A model generated the notes under the pieces. That model did not search any database. It saw only the letters and a program-made list of their open reading frames with translations, and was not told the origin of the DNA. Positions 8,436 through 17,189 of a DNA stretch of 23,965 bases are shown piece after piece. The DNA comes from DASWVC01 sp036401335. GTDB lineage: Bacteria; Verrucomicrobiota; Verrucomicrobiia; Chthoniobacterales; JAFAMB01. Location of the stretch: assembly GCA_036401335.1 (NCBI GenBank), contig DASWVC010000426.1, positions 1-23,965 of the forward strand. Direction: 5' to 3'. The translations under genes and the position numbers were made by a program. Each line of letters starts with the position of its first letter. The first letter of the stretch is position 1.

Positions 8436-9290
8436 TTAATCTTTCGCGATGGCGTGGGCAGAGGATCGCCAGGCCTGGTTGTCCGTCGGCAGGATCGTGA
8501 TCTCGGCCACCGTGGCACGTGGAGGCAGCCCTGCCGCGAACACAGCGGTCGCCGCGATGTCTTCTGCCTGCAGCATCAAGGCCCGCTCTGCGTGCGACGG
8601 CGGGTTGGGCCGCGCCGCCATGATCTCCGTCGCGACCTCGCCAGGGTTGATGCAGATTGACCGGATGCCGTGAATGCCTTCCTCGGCATTGACGTGCGCA
8701 CTCAGGTGCCGTATCCCCGCCTTCGCCGCGGCATACGCTGCACCGGCCATCGGGAATACCATCGTGGCCGCCATCGATCCGACGTGGATCAGGGTGCCGG
8801 ATTTCGCTGCCCGCATCGCCGGTAACACGGCCAGGGAGCAAAGGAAGGCGGCTTTCAGATTCACATCCAGCATGCCCGACATTTCTGCCACGGGCAGCTG
8901 ACGCAAGTGCCGCAAAGGGCTATTCCGGCCCGCATTATTCACCAACACTTCCACGGCCCCCCAGGTTTTGCGCACCGTTTCATACGCGCCCGCGACCTGG
9001 TCCGCCTGGGTCACGTCGGCGGGGACCACGAGTGAACCCGGGCCTGCCTGCGCGGCCGTTTCGTCCAGCGCGTCGGTCCGCCGCCCGGTTAACGCCACCC
9101 GCGCGCCCGCTGCGGCAAAGCCGATCGCAAGGGCCCGCCCGATTCCGCTGCCCGCACCGGTGATCCAAACGATGCGATCCCCCAAACCTGGCAGGCGTTG
9201 CAGCCCCTGTCGATCGGTCGGACTTTCATGCAGCGGGCTGTCTGCTTTGGCGGTTCCCGGGTGACCTGCATTTCTAATGTTTTCTGGCAT
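8436..9290 (-). CDS. Short-chain dehydrogenase/reductase (SDR), classical type
   Basis: A 284-residue Rossmann-fold oxidoreductase. It has the cofactor motif TGAGSGIG at 44-51, NNAG at 118-121, the structural asparagine in DVNLK (N144), and the catalytic set S172, Y186 and K190 (YAAAK), followed by NPGEVATEI. The residues after beta-2 (TGRR) include basic side chains, which would suit NADP(H), but this is a weak inference. The N-terminus is about 35 residues longer than in typical SDRs and lacks a recognisable motif, so the true start may be further in; no ribosome binding site decides it. The substrate cannot be read from the sequence. The first gene downstream in its direction is the propeller gene, 260 bases away. 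Confidence 0.88.
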   Translation of the reverse strand: MPENIRNAGHPGTAKADSPLHESPTDRQGLQRLPGLGDRIVWITGAGSGIGRALAIGFAAAGARVALTGRRTDALDETAAQAGPGSLVVPADVTQADQVAGAYETVRKTWGAVEVLVNNAGRNSPLRHLRQLPVAEMSGMLDVNLKAAFLCSLAVLPAMRAAKSGTLIHVGSMAATMVFPMAGAAYAAAKAGIRHLSAHVNAEEGIHGIRSICINPGEVATEIMAARPNPPSHAERALMLQAEDIAATAVFAAGLPPRATVAEITILPTDNQAWRSSAHAIAKD

Positions 9291-9505
9291 CCGCTACAGA
9301 TAGGGATTTCGGTCCTCGAGTGTTAGTCCGATCTGCATGACGAGGGTCAGGAACGGCCTGGAAATTGTGCGCTTGGCAGTGAAGCGGCGACCCGTTGCCT
9401 TCGGCTGACGCCGGCAGCATGCCGGTTGGCTCCTGGCCCGGCTTCACTTCTACTCTAACCTTGCCACCCTTCCGTCGATCCTCCAAGTTGGGCCATTGCT
9501 TTGTC

Positions 9506-9985
9506 ATGACTCCGACCGGATGGCTTCGCGCCAAAGGTAAAGAATTCCTGAACCTGAAAGACACCCCACATGCCCTTGCCCTTGGGATGGCGATCGGGAT
9601 ATTTTTCGGGCTGATCCCGCTTTGGGGCGTAAAGACGTTGCTTGCCCTCGGCATTGCGCGGTGGCTGCACGGCAACCTCGTCGCCGCGACCGTTGGCGTG
9701 TCGTTGCCCGACATCATTCTGCCCCTGGTCCCGCTGCTGCTCCGCTGGGAGTATGACTTAGGCTATTGGCTTTTGAGCCACCCGCATGAACTGCCTCCGA
9801 GCCTGCACCTGGCCCACTACCACCCGTCGGTCTGGTTCCATTGGTCCACGTTCCTCACCGTAGGCCGGCCCTTGCTGGTGGGCTCGGTGGCGGTGGCGGT
9901 TCCGGCGGCGATCGTGACGTATTACGTCACGCGTACGCTGGTCAACCGCTGGAAGCTCCGCCGCCTTTCATCACGTGGCGTTTGA
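9506..9985 (+). CDS. DUF2062 membrane protein
   Basis: A 159-residue inner-membrane protein of the DUF2062 family. The family hallmark is at residues 20-50: PHALALGMAIGIFFGLIP followed by WG and a second hydrophobic helix, then NLVAATVGVSLPD. A further membrane segment lies near the C-terminus (about 115-140), followed by a basic tail. The frame extends upstream to 9395, but the added residues are not hydrophobic or conserved-looking, so I chose the ATG at 9506. No good ribosome binding site is seen. The family has no firmly established biochemical function. It precedes the beta-roll protein gene by 76 bases on the same strand. Confidence 0.8.
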   Translation: MTPTGWLRAKGKEFLNLKDTPHALALGMAIGIFFGLIPLWGVKTLLALGIARWLHGNLVAATVGVSLPDIILPLVPLLLRWEYDLGYWLLSHPHELPPSLHLAHYHPSVWFHWSTFLTVGRPLLVGSVAVAVPAAIVTYYVTRTLVNRWKLRRLSSRGV

Positions 9986-10061
9986 GTATCGATGGCACTC
10001 GCGCGTTCTTCATCCAAGGCTTCCGAAAGCGAGCCAGTAAAATACAGCCTGGAGAAACCGA

Positions 10062-11027
10062 ATGATCAACCGCGTCCTTAAGCTCGCGGCGGCAGCCCTC
10101 ACCATGATGGCCCTGGTTGCCCGAGACAGTGCCCACGCGCAAACTCCTCCCGAAATTGAAACTTCGAGCATCCCGCCCAAAGATTGGCTGGCCGACATCG
10201 CCACCCTCAAGAACCAAGTCAACGCGCTTCAGCAGAGCAACACGGCGTTGCAGAACCGGGTCGACGGCCTCGAAACGACCAACAATGCCCTGCAGAACCA
10301 GTTGGCCATTCTTCGATCCAATCCGGTGCTGAAGCTCGGGCGTTTTGTCCGCGTCGATTTGGGCGCGGAGGTCGGCGTGGCGGGGCCGAATATCACCTTC
10401 ACCGGCGCGAACGTGCACATCGTCAGCGGCTCAGGGGCGACCGATGACGGTGGCATTGCCCGCGGGCTAGGCAATCTGATCCTGGGCTATGACGAAGACC
10501 CTGCGCAGGTTATCTCGCCCCTTAACCCCGGCGACCGAGGCGGGTCACACAACTTGGTCATTGGAAGGTGGAATCGGTTTACCCGGCGTGCCTTCGGAGG
10601 CCTCGTCGCAGGCCAGATCAACACCATCAGCAACGGGGCTGCAAGCGTTTCAGGAGGGTATCAAAACACCGCCAGCGGCGGGGCGGCTAGCGTCAGTGCC
10701 GGTTCCAACAACACGGCCAGCGGCTTCGCCGCCAGCGTCACCGGCGGCCAAGGAAACACCGCAAACGGCCCCGTCGCGACGGTCAGCGGCGGTGAAGTCA
10801 ACACGGCCGGCGGTTCCATCGCCAGTGTCAGCGGGGGCGCGGGTAATCGCGCTGACGGCTTCGGTGCCAGTGCAACCGGCGGCGTCGCCAACCGGTCGCA
10901 GGGCGCCCATGCCGTCGTCATTGGCGGCCAGCAGAACGCCGCCGGTGGGCAATCCACGGTCGTCCTCGGCACTCAGAACGTGACCGATAATAAAGATTAC
11001 GCCGTCGCCCCGGTCGTTGCTCCCTGA
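10062..11027 (+). CDS. Exported coiled-coil and YadA-head-like beta-roll repeat protein, no anchor
   Basis: A 321-residue protein with a GGAG ribosome binding site at 10051-10054. Residues 1-26 are a signal peptide ending AHA. Residues about 42-85 form a coiled coil (LKNQVNALQQ and similar heptads) suited to trimerisation. Then follows a Gly/Asn-rich beta-roll: at least eight units of 15 residues, consensus x-A-S-V-S-G-G-x-x-N-T-A-S-G-x. This resembles the head of YadA-type trimeric autotransporter adhesins. The membrane anchor barrel is missing: the protein ends about 20 residues after the last repeat. The coiled coil also comes before the head rather than after it. It is therefore probably a secreted or periplasmic fibre or surface protein, not a true autotransporter. 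Confidence 0.8.
   Translation: MINRVLKLAAAALTMMALVARDSAHAQTPPEIETSSIPPKDWLADIATLKNQVNALQQSNTALQNRVDGLETTNNALQNQLAILRSNPVLKLGRFVRVDLGAEVGVAGPNITFTGANVHIVSGSGATDDGGIARGLGNLILGYDEDPAQVISPLNPGDRGGSHNLVIGRWNRFTRRAFGGLVAGQINTISNGAASVSGGYQNTASGGAASVSAGSNNTASGFAASVTGGQGNTANGPVATVSGGEVNTAGGSIASVSGGAGNRADGFGASATGGVANRSQGAHAVVIGGQQNAAGGQSTVVLGTQNVTDNKDYAVAPVVAP
10593..10952 (+). repeat. Tandem 45-bp coding repeats (eight 15-residue units)
   Basis: Eight in-frame units of 45 bp encode the beta-roll of the exported protein. They are diverged at the DNA level but keep Gly-Gly at positions 6-7 and Asn at position 10 in most units. The regular length makes unit-number variation between strains plausible. 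Confidence 0.75.
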
Positions 11028-11042
11028 TTCGCGGCGAGGCGG

Positions 11043-11351
11043 GTGACGGTGCACCGCATGGCACCCGGGCGTCCCTGCCCGGCGTGCGGTTGCAGGCCTG
11101 ACGGGCGTCGCGCCGCGATCAAGGGGGTGTATGGTTGGGGCGTCGAAATCAGGGCCATCCTTGCGGAAGACGCCGAAATCGACGCGGTGGCGGTTTCGGC
11201 AGACTACGCCCAGCAGGGTGAGATCGCGGCGGACCTGCTCCGGGCGGGAAAGCGAGACGGCGCGCCTTTTGAGTCGAGCGGTCACGATGCCTCGATTGAC
11301 GTTTGGGCTTTCGAGCAGATTTATCAAAAGCACTTAGGTTCGCGCGGTTGA
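11043..11351 (+). CDS. Small hypothetical protein, uncertain
   Basis: A 102-residue open frame starting at GTG 11043, or at the ATG at 11058. It has a CPAC-GC motif near the N-terminus that could be half of a zinc site. An acidic, plausibly helical middle follows (EIRAILAEDAEID and later residues), and the end is FEQIYQKHLGSRG. I recognise no family. Third codon positions are moderately GC-rich, which mildly supports coding. A stable hairpin overlaps its first 15 codons, there is no clear ribosome binding site, and the spacer it occupies could equally be untranslated. It lies between the beta-roll gene and the PAS kinase on the same strand. Confidence 0.35.
   Translation: MTVHRMAPGRPCPACGCRPDGRRAAIKGVYGWGVEIRAILAEDAEIDAVAVSADYAQQGEIAADLLRAGKRDGAPFESSGHDASIDVWAFEQIYQKHLGSRG
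11061..11087 (+). terminator. Stem-loop after the beta-roll gene
   Basis: GCACCCGGGC pairs with GCCCGG-C-GTGC: a 10-bp GC-rich stem with one bulged C and a 6-base loop, starting 33 bases after the stop at 11027. No T run follows. It could end transcription of the upstream gene or affect translation of the small ORF that it overlaps. Confidence 0.35.
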
Positions 11352-11394
11352 AGGTCACGCGGGAATCCGGCCTCGTGTAAAGAGGAACTGACCC

Positions 11395-11400
11395 TATACT
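11395..11400 (+). promoter_or_regulatory. Possible -10 element (TATACT) of the PAS kinase gene
   Basis: TATACT lies 15 bases before the kinase ATG and is close to the sigma70 consensus. No convincing -35 element is seen 16-18 bases upstream. If it is used, the transcript would have a leader of roughly ten bases, which fits the lack of a ribosome binding site before this start. Confidence 0.3.
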
Positions 11401-11415
11401 GAGCGCATCCCACGT

Positions 11416-14400
11416 ATGTCAGATCCTCCGCCTTCTGTGATGGGTTGTGAACGTGCCGCGGTGCCCCGGCCGGCTCCACCTGCCGTCTTGATCGTCACGG
11501 CGGATCAGGTTCTGCTCGGCCGCTTCCAGCAGGTGCTCGCCTGCGCGGGCTCCACCAGCTTTACCGCCGCGAGCGGTTCTGCGGCGCTCGACCGGCTCAG
11601 AGGTGGCGGGGTTGACGTGATCCTGGTTGATTTAACGCTGCCCGACCGGGCGGGTAGCGATTTGCTGGAACGGCAACGCCAGCTTGAGTGGCCGGTGCCG
11701 TGCATCGCCCTGATCCGGCCTGGCCAGGAGCGCCTTGGCCTGGAACTGATGAGGGAGGGTGCGCTTGATTGCCTGGTCAACGACGACGAGCTGCTCGAGC
11801 GGTTGCTCCCGGCGCTCGACCGGGGGTTGCGGCGGCTAGCGCAGCAGCGGCAACGGACCACGGTCGAACAGGCGCTGCGCCGGAGTGAGGTTCAGCACCG
11901 CGTCATCTTTGAGCTCGCCTCCGTCGGCATGATGGAAGGCGACCCCCGGACCGGGCGCTTCCTGCGGGTGAATGAAAAGTTCTGCCGCATCACGGGCTAC
12001 TCAGCCCAGGAATTGAGGGGCAAGTGTTTTTCCGAGATCACCCATCCCGAGGAGCGCGAAGGGGAATGGCAGGCCTTCCAGCGGGCGGTAGGTGGTGAAA
12101 CGCGCGATTATTGCAGCGAGAAGCGCTACCTGCGCAAAGACGGCTCGTCGGTGTGGGTGCGCGTCAATGTGTTCATTCTTCGTGACGCCGAGGGCCGGCC
12201 GGAGCGTAGCGTGGGCGTCGCCGAAGACGTTACCGAGCGCAGGCAAGCCGAGATCGCGCTGCGTGAACGTGACGCGCAACTCGCGTTTGCGCAGCGGGCG
12301 GGGCGGGTTGCGCTTTGGAGCTATGATTTTACGAACGACGTCAGCTTTGTGACCGACGACTGGCGCCAGTTGGTGGGCCTGCCGAAAGGGGTTTCCGTGA
12401 GCAATTTTCAGGAGTTTCTGGCGCTCGTTCACCCGGACGACCGCAGCCGGCTCCAAACGGTCCATCAACGGACGATCCAGACCGGCCGCAACGAGGGGAT
12501 AGAGTTTCGCATCGTCCAGCCCAACGGCAGCGAACGGTGGATGCTGTCGCGCGCCCGGCGCGGGTCGCCTGCCGGCAGCAAGGGAGACCGGCTCCTGGGC
12601 GTGATCATTGACATCACGGAGCAGAAGCAGTCCGAGGAAGCCCTGCGGGCGAGCGAAGCACGCTACCGCGCCTTGGTTCACGCCACCTCCACGGCTGTGT
12701 GGCGGCTGACCTCGGACGGGAAGAGGCAGCTGAGCCTGGAAGGCGGCTTTGTCCGTGGGCACAGCGAACCCGAAGAACGGCCTGGCGATTGGCTCAGCCG
12801 GATTCACCCTGAGGACCGGGCCCGGACGCGCGAAACCTGGCGGCGCGCCGTGGCCACTCAGAGCCTTTACGAGATCGAGCACCGCGTTTTGGCCGCGGAC
12901 GGGCATTACCGGCATTTGCTGGCCCGCGGCGTGCCGGTGCGTAACGCCAGGGGAGAAGTGCTCGAATGGATTGGCGCCAGCGCTGACATCAGCGAACGCA
13001 AGCGGGCCGAGGAAGCCCTCCGCGGGAGCGAGGAGCGCTACCGCCGCATCAGCGAGAGCGGGTTCATCAACATTTCCTTCTTCACCGTCGATGGCCGGAT
13101 CACCGATGCCAACGATGCGTGGCTGCGATTGATGGGCGTCAGCCGACAGGAACTCGCGGCCGGGCTGCTGCGCTGGGACCACCTGACCGCGCCGGAATGG
13201 CTGGCGCGCACCCGTCAAGCCGCCGCAGAGTGGGACACCACCGGCCACGCCCTTCCGTATGAGAAAGAATACATCCGGCGGGACGGTAGTCGCTTCTGGG
13301 CATTGGTCGGGGGTGCCAAGCTTGAGGGTCGGCCGGACGGAGTAGCGTTTGTGTTAGACATTTCCGAGCGCAAGCGCGCGGAAGAGGCGTTGCGCGCCTC
13401 CGAGGAGCGGCTGCGTTTTGCCGCCGAGGCAGCCGCCTTCGGTTGGTACGACCTGGATCTGGTGAATGGGCAGGAGTACCGGTCGCCCGAGTACAAGGCC
13501 CTTTTCGGCCTGGGGCCGGATGATGAGTTCCCGCTCGATGGCGACCGGCTATCGATTTTTGTTCACCCGGATGACCGCGCTTTGGTTCGCAAAGGGCACC
13601 GCGAATCCCGCGATCCGCAAGGTTCGGGCATCAAAGACCTCGAGTACCGCGTCCTGCTGCCGGACGGCACGGTACGTTGGCTGCTGGAGCGGGGCCGCAC
13701 CTTCTTTGAAGGCGAAGGCAAGTCGCGCCGGCCGGTGCGCTCCCGGGGCATCGCGTTGGATGTCACCGAGCGCAAGCAACTTGAGCAGGAGATCCTCGAA
13801 ATAAGCGGGCGCGAGCAGCGCCGCATCGGCCACGATTTGCACGACGACCTGTGCCAGCGACTCGGCGGGTTGCAGTTGCTGAGCGGCGTGCTCGGAAACG
13901 AGCTGGCCGTCGAGGGGCACCTTCAAGCCCCGCAAGCAGAGCGTATTTTGGCGCAGGTGCGCGAAGCCCTTGAGCGGGCCCGGCTCCTGGCCCGGGGCCT
14001 TGCTCCGGTGGCGGTGGAAGAAGGAGGGCTGGCCGCGGCCCTGAAGGAGTTGACGGATAACGCCGCTCAGCTCTTCCACATCCGGTGCGAGTTTCGTGCC
14101 GAGCGGCCCGTGGGCTTGGCCGACGCAGGGGCGGCGACCCACCTTTACCGCATCGCTCAAGAGGCCATCAGCAATGCCGTCAAGCACGGACGGGCCACAC
14201 ACGTGGTGGTCGAACTCAAGGATGCGGGAGACAGCTTCGAACTCCAAGTCATCGACGATGGGCACGGGTTTGTCCCGCCGACGCCCGCGACGGCTGGCAT
14301 GGGTTTGCGTATCATGAGGTACCGTGCAGCGATGCTTGGGGCGATCCTCGAGGTGCGTTCCGCCACAAGCGGGCAGGGCACACGGGTGACGTGCGCATTC

Positions 14401-14460
14401 GGCAAACACCTGTGCAGCGCAGCGCGCTCCACCAGCGAGCGCCAGGGATTTGTAAGGTAG
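11416..14460 (+). CDS. Multi-PAS sensor histidine kinase, REC-PASx5-HisKA_3-HATPase
   Basis: A 1014-residue cytoplasmic sensor kinase with no membrane helix. Residues 22-137 are a receiver-like domain with the probable phosphoacceptor D72 in ILVDLTLP. Five PAS/PAC modules follow, ending at about residues 271, 398, 523, 648 and 782. Each closes with a D-V/I-T/S-E-R/Q-K/R-type linker and an EALRxSE-like helix. The kinase core is of the NarX/DesK type: EQRRIGHDLHDDL with phosphoacceptor H809, an N box with YRIAQEAISNAVKHG near 909, and a DDGHGF G1 box. Such kinases normally signal to LuxR/NarL-type regulators, and none is encoded in this window. The N-terminal receiver implies input from another kinase. 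The gene is convergent with a hybrid kinase 70 bases away. Confidence 0.92.
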   Translation: MSDPPPSVMGCERAAVPRPAPPAVLIVTADQVLLGRFQQVLACAGSTSFTAASGSAALDRLRGGGVDVILVDLTLPDRAGSDLLERQRQLEWPVPCIALIRPGQERLGLELMREGALDCLVNDDELLERLLPALDRGLRRLAQQRQRTTVEQALRRSEVQHRVIFELASVGMMEGDPRTGRFLRVNEKFCRITGYSAQELRGKCFSEITHPEEREGEWQAFQRAVGGETRDYCSEKRYLRKDGSSVWVRVNVFILRDAEGRPERSVGVAEDVTERRQAEIALRERDAQLAFAQRAGRVALWSYDFTNDVSFVTDDWRQLVGLPKGVSVSNFQEFLALVHPDDRSRLQTVHQRTIQTGRNEGIEFRIVQPNGSERWMLSRARRGSPAGSKGDRLLGVIIDITEQKQSEEALRASEARYRALVHATSTAVWRLTSDGKRQLSLEGGFVRGHSEPEERPGDWLSRIHPEDRARTRETWRRAVATQSLYEIEHRVLAADGHYRHLLARGVPVRNARGEVLEWIGASADISERKRAEEALRGSEERYRRISESGFINISFFTVDGRITDANDAWLRLMGVSRQELAAGLLRWDHLTAPEWLARTRQAAAEWDTTGHALPYEKEYIRRDGSRFWALVGGAKLEGRPDGVAFVLDISERKRAEEALRASEERLRFAAEAAAFGWYDLDLVNGQEYRSPEYKALFGLGPDDEFPLDGDRLSIFVHPDDRALVRKGHRESRDPQGSGIKDLEYRVLLPDGTVRWLLERGRTFFEGEGKSRRPVRSRGIALDVTERKQLEQEILEISGREQRRIGHDLHDDLCQRLGGLQLLSGVLGNELAVEGHLQAPQAERILAQVREALERARLLARGLAPVAVEEGGLAAALKELTDNAAQLFHIRCEFRAERPVGLADAGAATHLYRIAQEAISNAVKHGRATHVVVELKDAGDSFELQVIDDGHGFVPPTPATAGMGLRIMRYRAAMLGAILEVRSATSGQGTRVTCAFGKHLCSAARSTSERQGFVR

Positions 14461-14529
14461 GGAACAACCATTGCGGCCACGCACGTTTGGCACGCTCCCC
14501 TTCAGCGGGGCACTGCCCGAGGGCATCCT

Positions 14530-16104
14530 TCACTCGGTTTCGCTTTCCGTGACACGCGCCAGCAAGGCTTCAATGGCCCGGGGGTCGACCGGTTTGGTGA
14601 GGTGGCGGTCGAACCCGGCGGCCAACGCGCGTCGGCGGTCTTCCTCGCGGCCGTAGCCGCTTAGAGCCACCAACAGCGCCTCGGCGCCCCAAGGCTCGGT
14701 GCGCAACCGTTCGGCGAGTTCGTAGCCGTCCATGCCCGGAAGGCCAAGGTCGGCCAGCACCGCAGCGGGGCGGAAACGGCGGGCGGCTTCCAGGGCCTCC
14801 AAGCCGTCGTGGGCGACCTGGACCACGTACCCTTTGAGCTCCAGCAGCAGTCGTAATCCCATCGCCAGGTCCCGGTTGTCCTCGACGACCAGCACCTTGG
14901 CCCGGCCATCCCTCGGCCGCGGCTCCGGGGGTTCGGCCCCGCTCCGCCCCCCTGACCCCCGGGCGCAAGCGGCCACCGGCAGGCGTACGGTGAAGGCGCT
15001 TCCGCGGCCCGGGCCGTCGCTCCGGGCGCTCAAGGTGCCGCCGTGCAGTTCGACCAGCTTGCGGGCAATGCTCAACCCCACGCCCAAGCCGCCCTTGGAG
15101 CGTTCCACCGCACGGTCCGATTGCACAAAGAGCCCAAAGAGCATCGGGATGCGCTCGGGCACCATGCCGATGCCGTTGTCGCGCACCACCAACTCCACCC
15201 AGTCCCCGTCCCGGCGGCCCGTTAACTCGATGCGCCCCCCGGGGTCGGTAAACTTTGCGGCGTTGGTCAGCAGGTTGGCCAGCACCTGCTCCAGCCGGGC
15301 CGGGTCGGCTTCCATGGTGAGCACCCCGTGCGGGTAGTCGCGCCGCAGGTCGTGGCCCCGGGCCTCGGCCAGCAACTGGGCCGCCTGCACCGCGCGGTCG
15401 AGCACCTCGGCCGCATCCAGGCGCACTTTGCGCAGCTGGATCTTGCCGCTCTGGATGCGCGAGACGTCCAGCAAATCCTCAACAAGGCGGGCCAGTTGGC
15501 CGGTCTGGCGTTTGAGGGCCTCCAGCGCCCAGGCGCGCGCCTCGGGGGCGGCGCCGGCTTCGTCCAACAAGGCCAGGGCGCCAGTCGCGGATGCCAAGGG
15601 GTTCCGCAGTTCGTGCGCCAGCATGGCCAAAAACTCATCCTTGCGGCGGTCCCCCGCCTGCAGCGCCTCTTCCAGGCGTTGGCGCTCGGTAAGGTCGCGG
15701 GCCATCTTCACAAAACCAAGCAGCTGGCCCTGGTCGTCGCGCACGGCCGTCGTGACCCCGCTCAAGTAAAGGCGGCTGCCGTCCTTGCGCCGGTGCCAGC
15801 GCTCGTCCTCGGCGCGCCCCGTTTGGGCGGCGCGCTCAAGTTCAAGTTCCGATTGACCGTTCGCCTGGTCCTCCGGGGTGAACAGCAGCCGGCCGTTGCG
15901 CCCCAGAGCCTCGGCCGGGGTGTAGCCGAACAGCCGCTCGGCCCCGGCGTTCCAACTGCTGATGCGGCCGTCCGGTTCTTGGGCAAACACTGCAAAGTCA
16001 GGCACCTGCTCGACCGCGCGACGGAGTTGTTCGTTGATCCGCGGCGATAACTTGGCGCTGGGAGTGCCTGGGTCCTCGGGCGGGGGCGAGTTGGGTGATG
16101 CCAT
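14530..16104 (-). CDS. Hybrid sensor histidine kinase, PAS-HisKA-HATPase-REC
   Basis: A 524-residue cytoplasmic hybrid kinase from the ATG at 16104; a TTG extension to 16203 is unlikely. The domains are one PAS (about 27-142), HisKA with FLAMLAHELRNPL (phosphoacceptor H164), and an HATPase with N box NLLTNAAKF (N281), DNGIGM (about 308-313) and a GLGVGLSIA lid. A Gly/Pro-rich linker follows, then a receiver (about 403-519) with EDN, phosphoacceptor D452 in LADLGLPGMDG, and K504 in the conserved TKP. No transmembrane helix is present, so the signal is intracellular. No output domain exists; the phosphate would go to an Hpt protein or another receiver. It is convergent with the multi-PAS kinase, whose N-terminal receiver is an obvious but unproven candidate partner. 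Confidence 0.92.
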   Translation of the reverse strand: MASPNSPPPEDPGTPSAKLSPRINEQLRRAVEQVPDFAVFAQEPDGRISSWNAGAERLFGYTPAEALGRNGRLLFTPEDQANGQSELELERAAQTGRAEDERWHRRKDGSRLYLSGVTTAVRDDQGQLLGFVKMARDLTERQRLEEALQAGDRRKDEFLAMLAHELRNPLASATGALALLDEAGAAPEARAWALEALKRQTGQLARLVEDLLDVSRIQSGKIQLRKVRLDAAEVLDRAVQAAQLLAEARGHDLRRDYPHGVLTMEADPARLEQVLANLLTNAAKFTDPGGRIELTGRRDGDWVELVVRDNGIGMVPERIPMLFGLFVQSDRAVERSKGGLGVGLSIARKLVELHGGTLSARSDGPGRGSAFTVRLPVAACARGSGGRSGAEPPEPRPRDGRAKVLVVEDNRDLAMGLRLLLELKGYVVQVAHDGLEALEAARRFRPAAVLADLGLPGMDGYELAERLRTEPWGAEALLVALSGYGREEDRRRALAAGFDRHLTKPVDPRAIEALLARVTESETE

Positions 16105-16424
16105 AAGGTTGTAAGGTTCGTCTTCCGTTCGGCGGCGACGGCATTCTTGCGCTGCCGGAAAAGGTCCTAAACCTCCTGGGCTTACCCCAGGAAAGGCTCT
16201 CAACTGGCCGCAACACGCCGTCCACCGATTCCCGCCGCATCAACCTTGATCGTCAAGGCCCGAAGCAGGCCTTCACAGAAGGCATAACCTTCCATTCAGG
16301 CCGCGAGCAACTCGGAACCCTCCAACTAATTGACTGATTGGTCAATCCAGGCAAAGCGTTAGCGAACCCGGGACGAACAGTCAGGGATCCCCTGACCCGG
16401 CCCGATCAAACCCAGGTGCAGTCG
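16105..16424. other. Gene-free region between hybrid kinase and SDR
   Basis: About 320 bases upstream of the hybrid kinase and downstream of the second SDR gene, both on the minus strand. No credible ORF is seen. It holds an inverted repeat at 16329-16346 (ATTGAC, six bases, GTCAAT) in a locally A/T-rich patch, which is a plausible operator or promoter-associated site. Confidence 0.45.
16329..16346. promoter_or_regulatory. Inverted repeat ATTGAC-N6-GTCAAT, possible operator
   Basis: Perfect 6-bp arms separated by TGATTG. The size and symmetry fit a dimeric helix-turn-helix regulator. It lies about 225 bases before the hybrid kinase start. The sequence differs from the AACCGATCGGTT-type sites near the TetR gene, so that regulator is not the obvious ligand. 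Confidence 0.3.
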
Positions 16425-17189
16425 TTATTGGGCCGTCCACCCGCCGTCCACCATCAGGACCGTGCCCGTTACAAGGCCACCTGCGGGTGAGGCGAGGTAA
16501 ATAACGGCTGCCGCCACGTCGGCAATCGTGCCCACGCGGCCGATCGGCAGACGCGCGAGGACCCCTTCGCGGTAGGCCGGGTCGTCGAGCCGTTCGGCCG
16601 TTCCGGGCGTGTAGATGAAGGTGGGGGCCACCGCGTTGACCGTGACCCCCGTGGCAGACCATTCCAGCGCGAGCACGCGCGTCAGTTGATTGACGCCGCC
16701 CTTCGAGGCGCAATAAACCGCATGATCCCGGATGCCGACCACACTCGCTTGGGAACTCATGTTGACGATGCGGCCATGCCCCTGCGGCAGCATGATCCGG
16801 CCGGCGGCCTGGCAGCAAAAGAAGAGGCCTTTCAGGTTCACGGCCATCATTTCGTCCCAATCCGCTTCGGTGACGTCGATGGCCGGGTGGTTGGCGCCCA
16901 GGCCAGCGTTGTTGACCAAGACATCCAGCCCCCCCAGAGTGGCATGCACCGTTCGCATGCACTCCTGCACTTGGCCAACGTCGCGGACATCAAGCGCAAA
17001 CGCGTGAGCGGTACCGCCCTCCGTGCGAATCTCTTTGGTCAGCCGGTCGAGGTCAGCCGCCGAGCGTGCGGCTACCCCCACGGTAGCTCCGGCATGCGCA
17101 AGCGCTTTCGAAAGGCCAAATCCGATGCCCTGGCTGGCCCCAGTCACCAGGGCCACTTGGTTTTTAAGGCTGAAATCAGGATAGTTCAT
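16425..17189 (-). CDS. SDR oxidoreductase resembling gluconate 5-dehydrogenase
   Basis: A 254-residue classical SDR from the ATG at 17189 (MNYPDFSLKNQVALVTG); an alternative ATG at 17213 adds eight residues. It shows TGASQGIG, NNAG, AVNLKG, the catalytic residues S146, Y159 and K163 (YCASK), and the C-terminal DGGWT segment common in sugar and polyol SDRs. The opening FSLKNQVALVTGA and overall spacing resemble gluconate 5-dehydrogenases, which interconvert gluconate and 5-ketogluconate. SDR substrate names are unreliable, so this is only a leaning. It diverges from a secreted esterase gene across about 150 bases, and a sugar-porter-like transporter lies 3 kb away. Confidence 0.88.
   Translation of the reverse strand: MNYPDFSLKNQVALVTGASQGIGFGLSKALAHAGATVGVAARSAADLDRLTKEIRTEGGTAHAFALDVRDVGQVQECMRTVHATLGGLDVLVNNAGLGANHPAIDVTEADWDEMMAVNLKGLFFCCQAAGRIMLPQGHGRIVNMSSQASVVGIRDHAVYCASKGGVNQLTRVLALEWSATGVTVNAVAPTFIYTPGTAERLDDPAYREGVLARLPIGRVGTIADVAAAVIYLASPAGGLVTGTVLMVDGGWTAQ

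Noticed and set aside
10650..11333. Long minus-strand ORF of 227 residues opposite the beta-roll gene
   Set aside because: It is open because of the repetitive GC-rich codons on the other strand. It has no motif and runs through the repeats.
12001..13248. 415-residue minus-strand ORF opposite the PAS kinase
   Set aside because: Shadow frame of PAS repeats in high-GC DNA; the plus-strand product has clear domains throughout.
15328..16050. 240-residue plus-strand ORF opposite the hybrid kinase
   Set aside because: Shadow of the minus-strand kinase, with no recognisable family.
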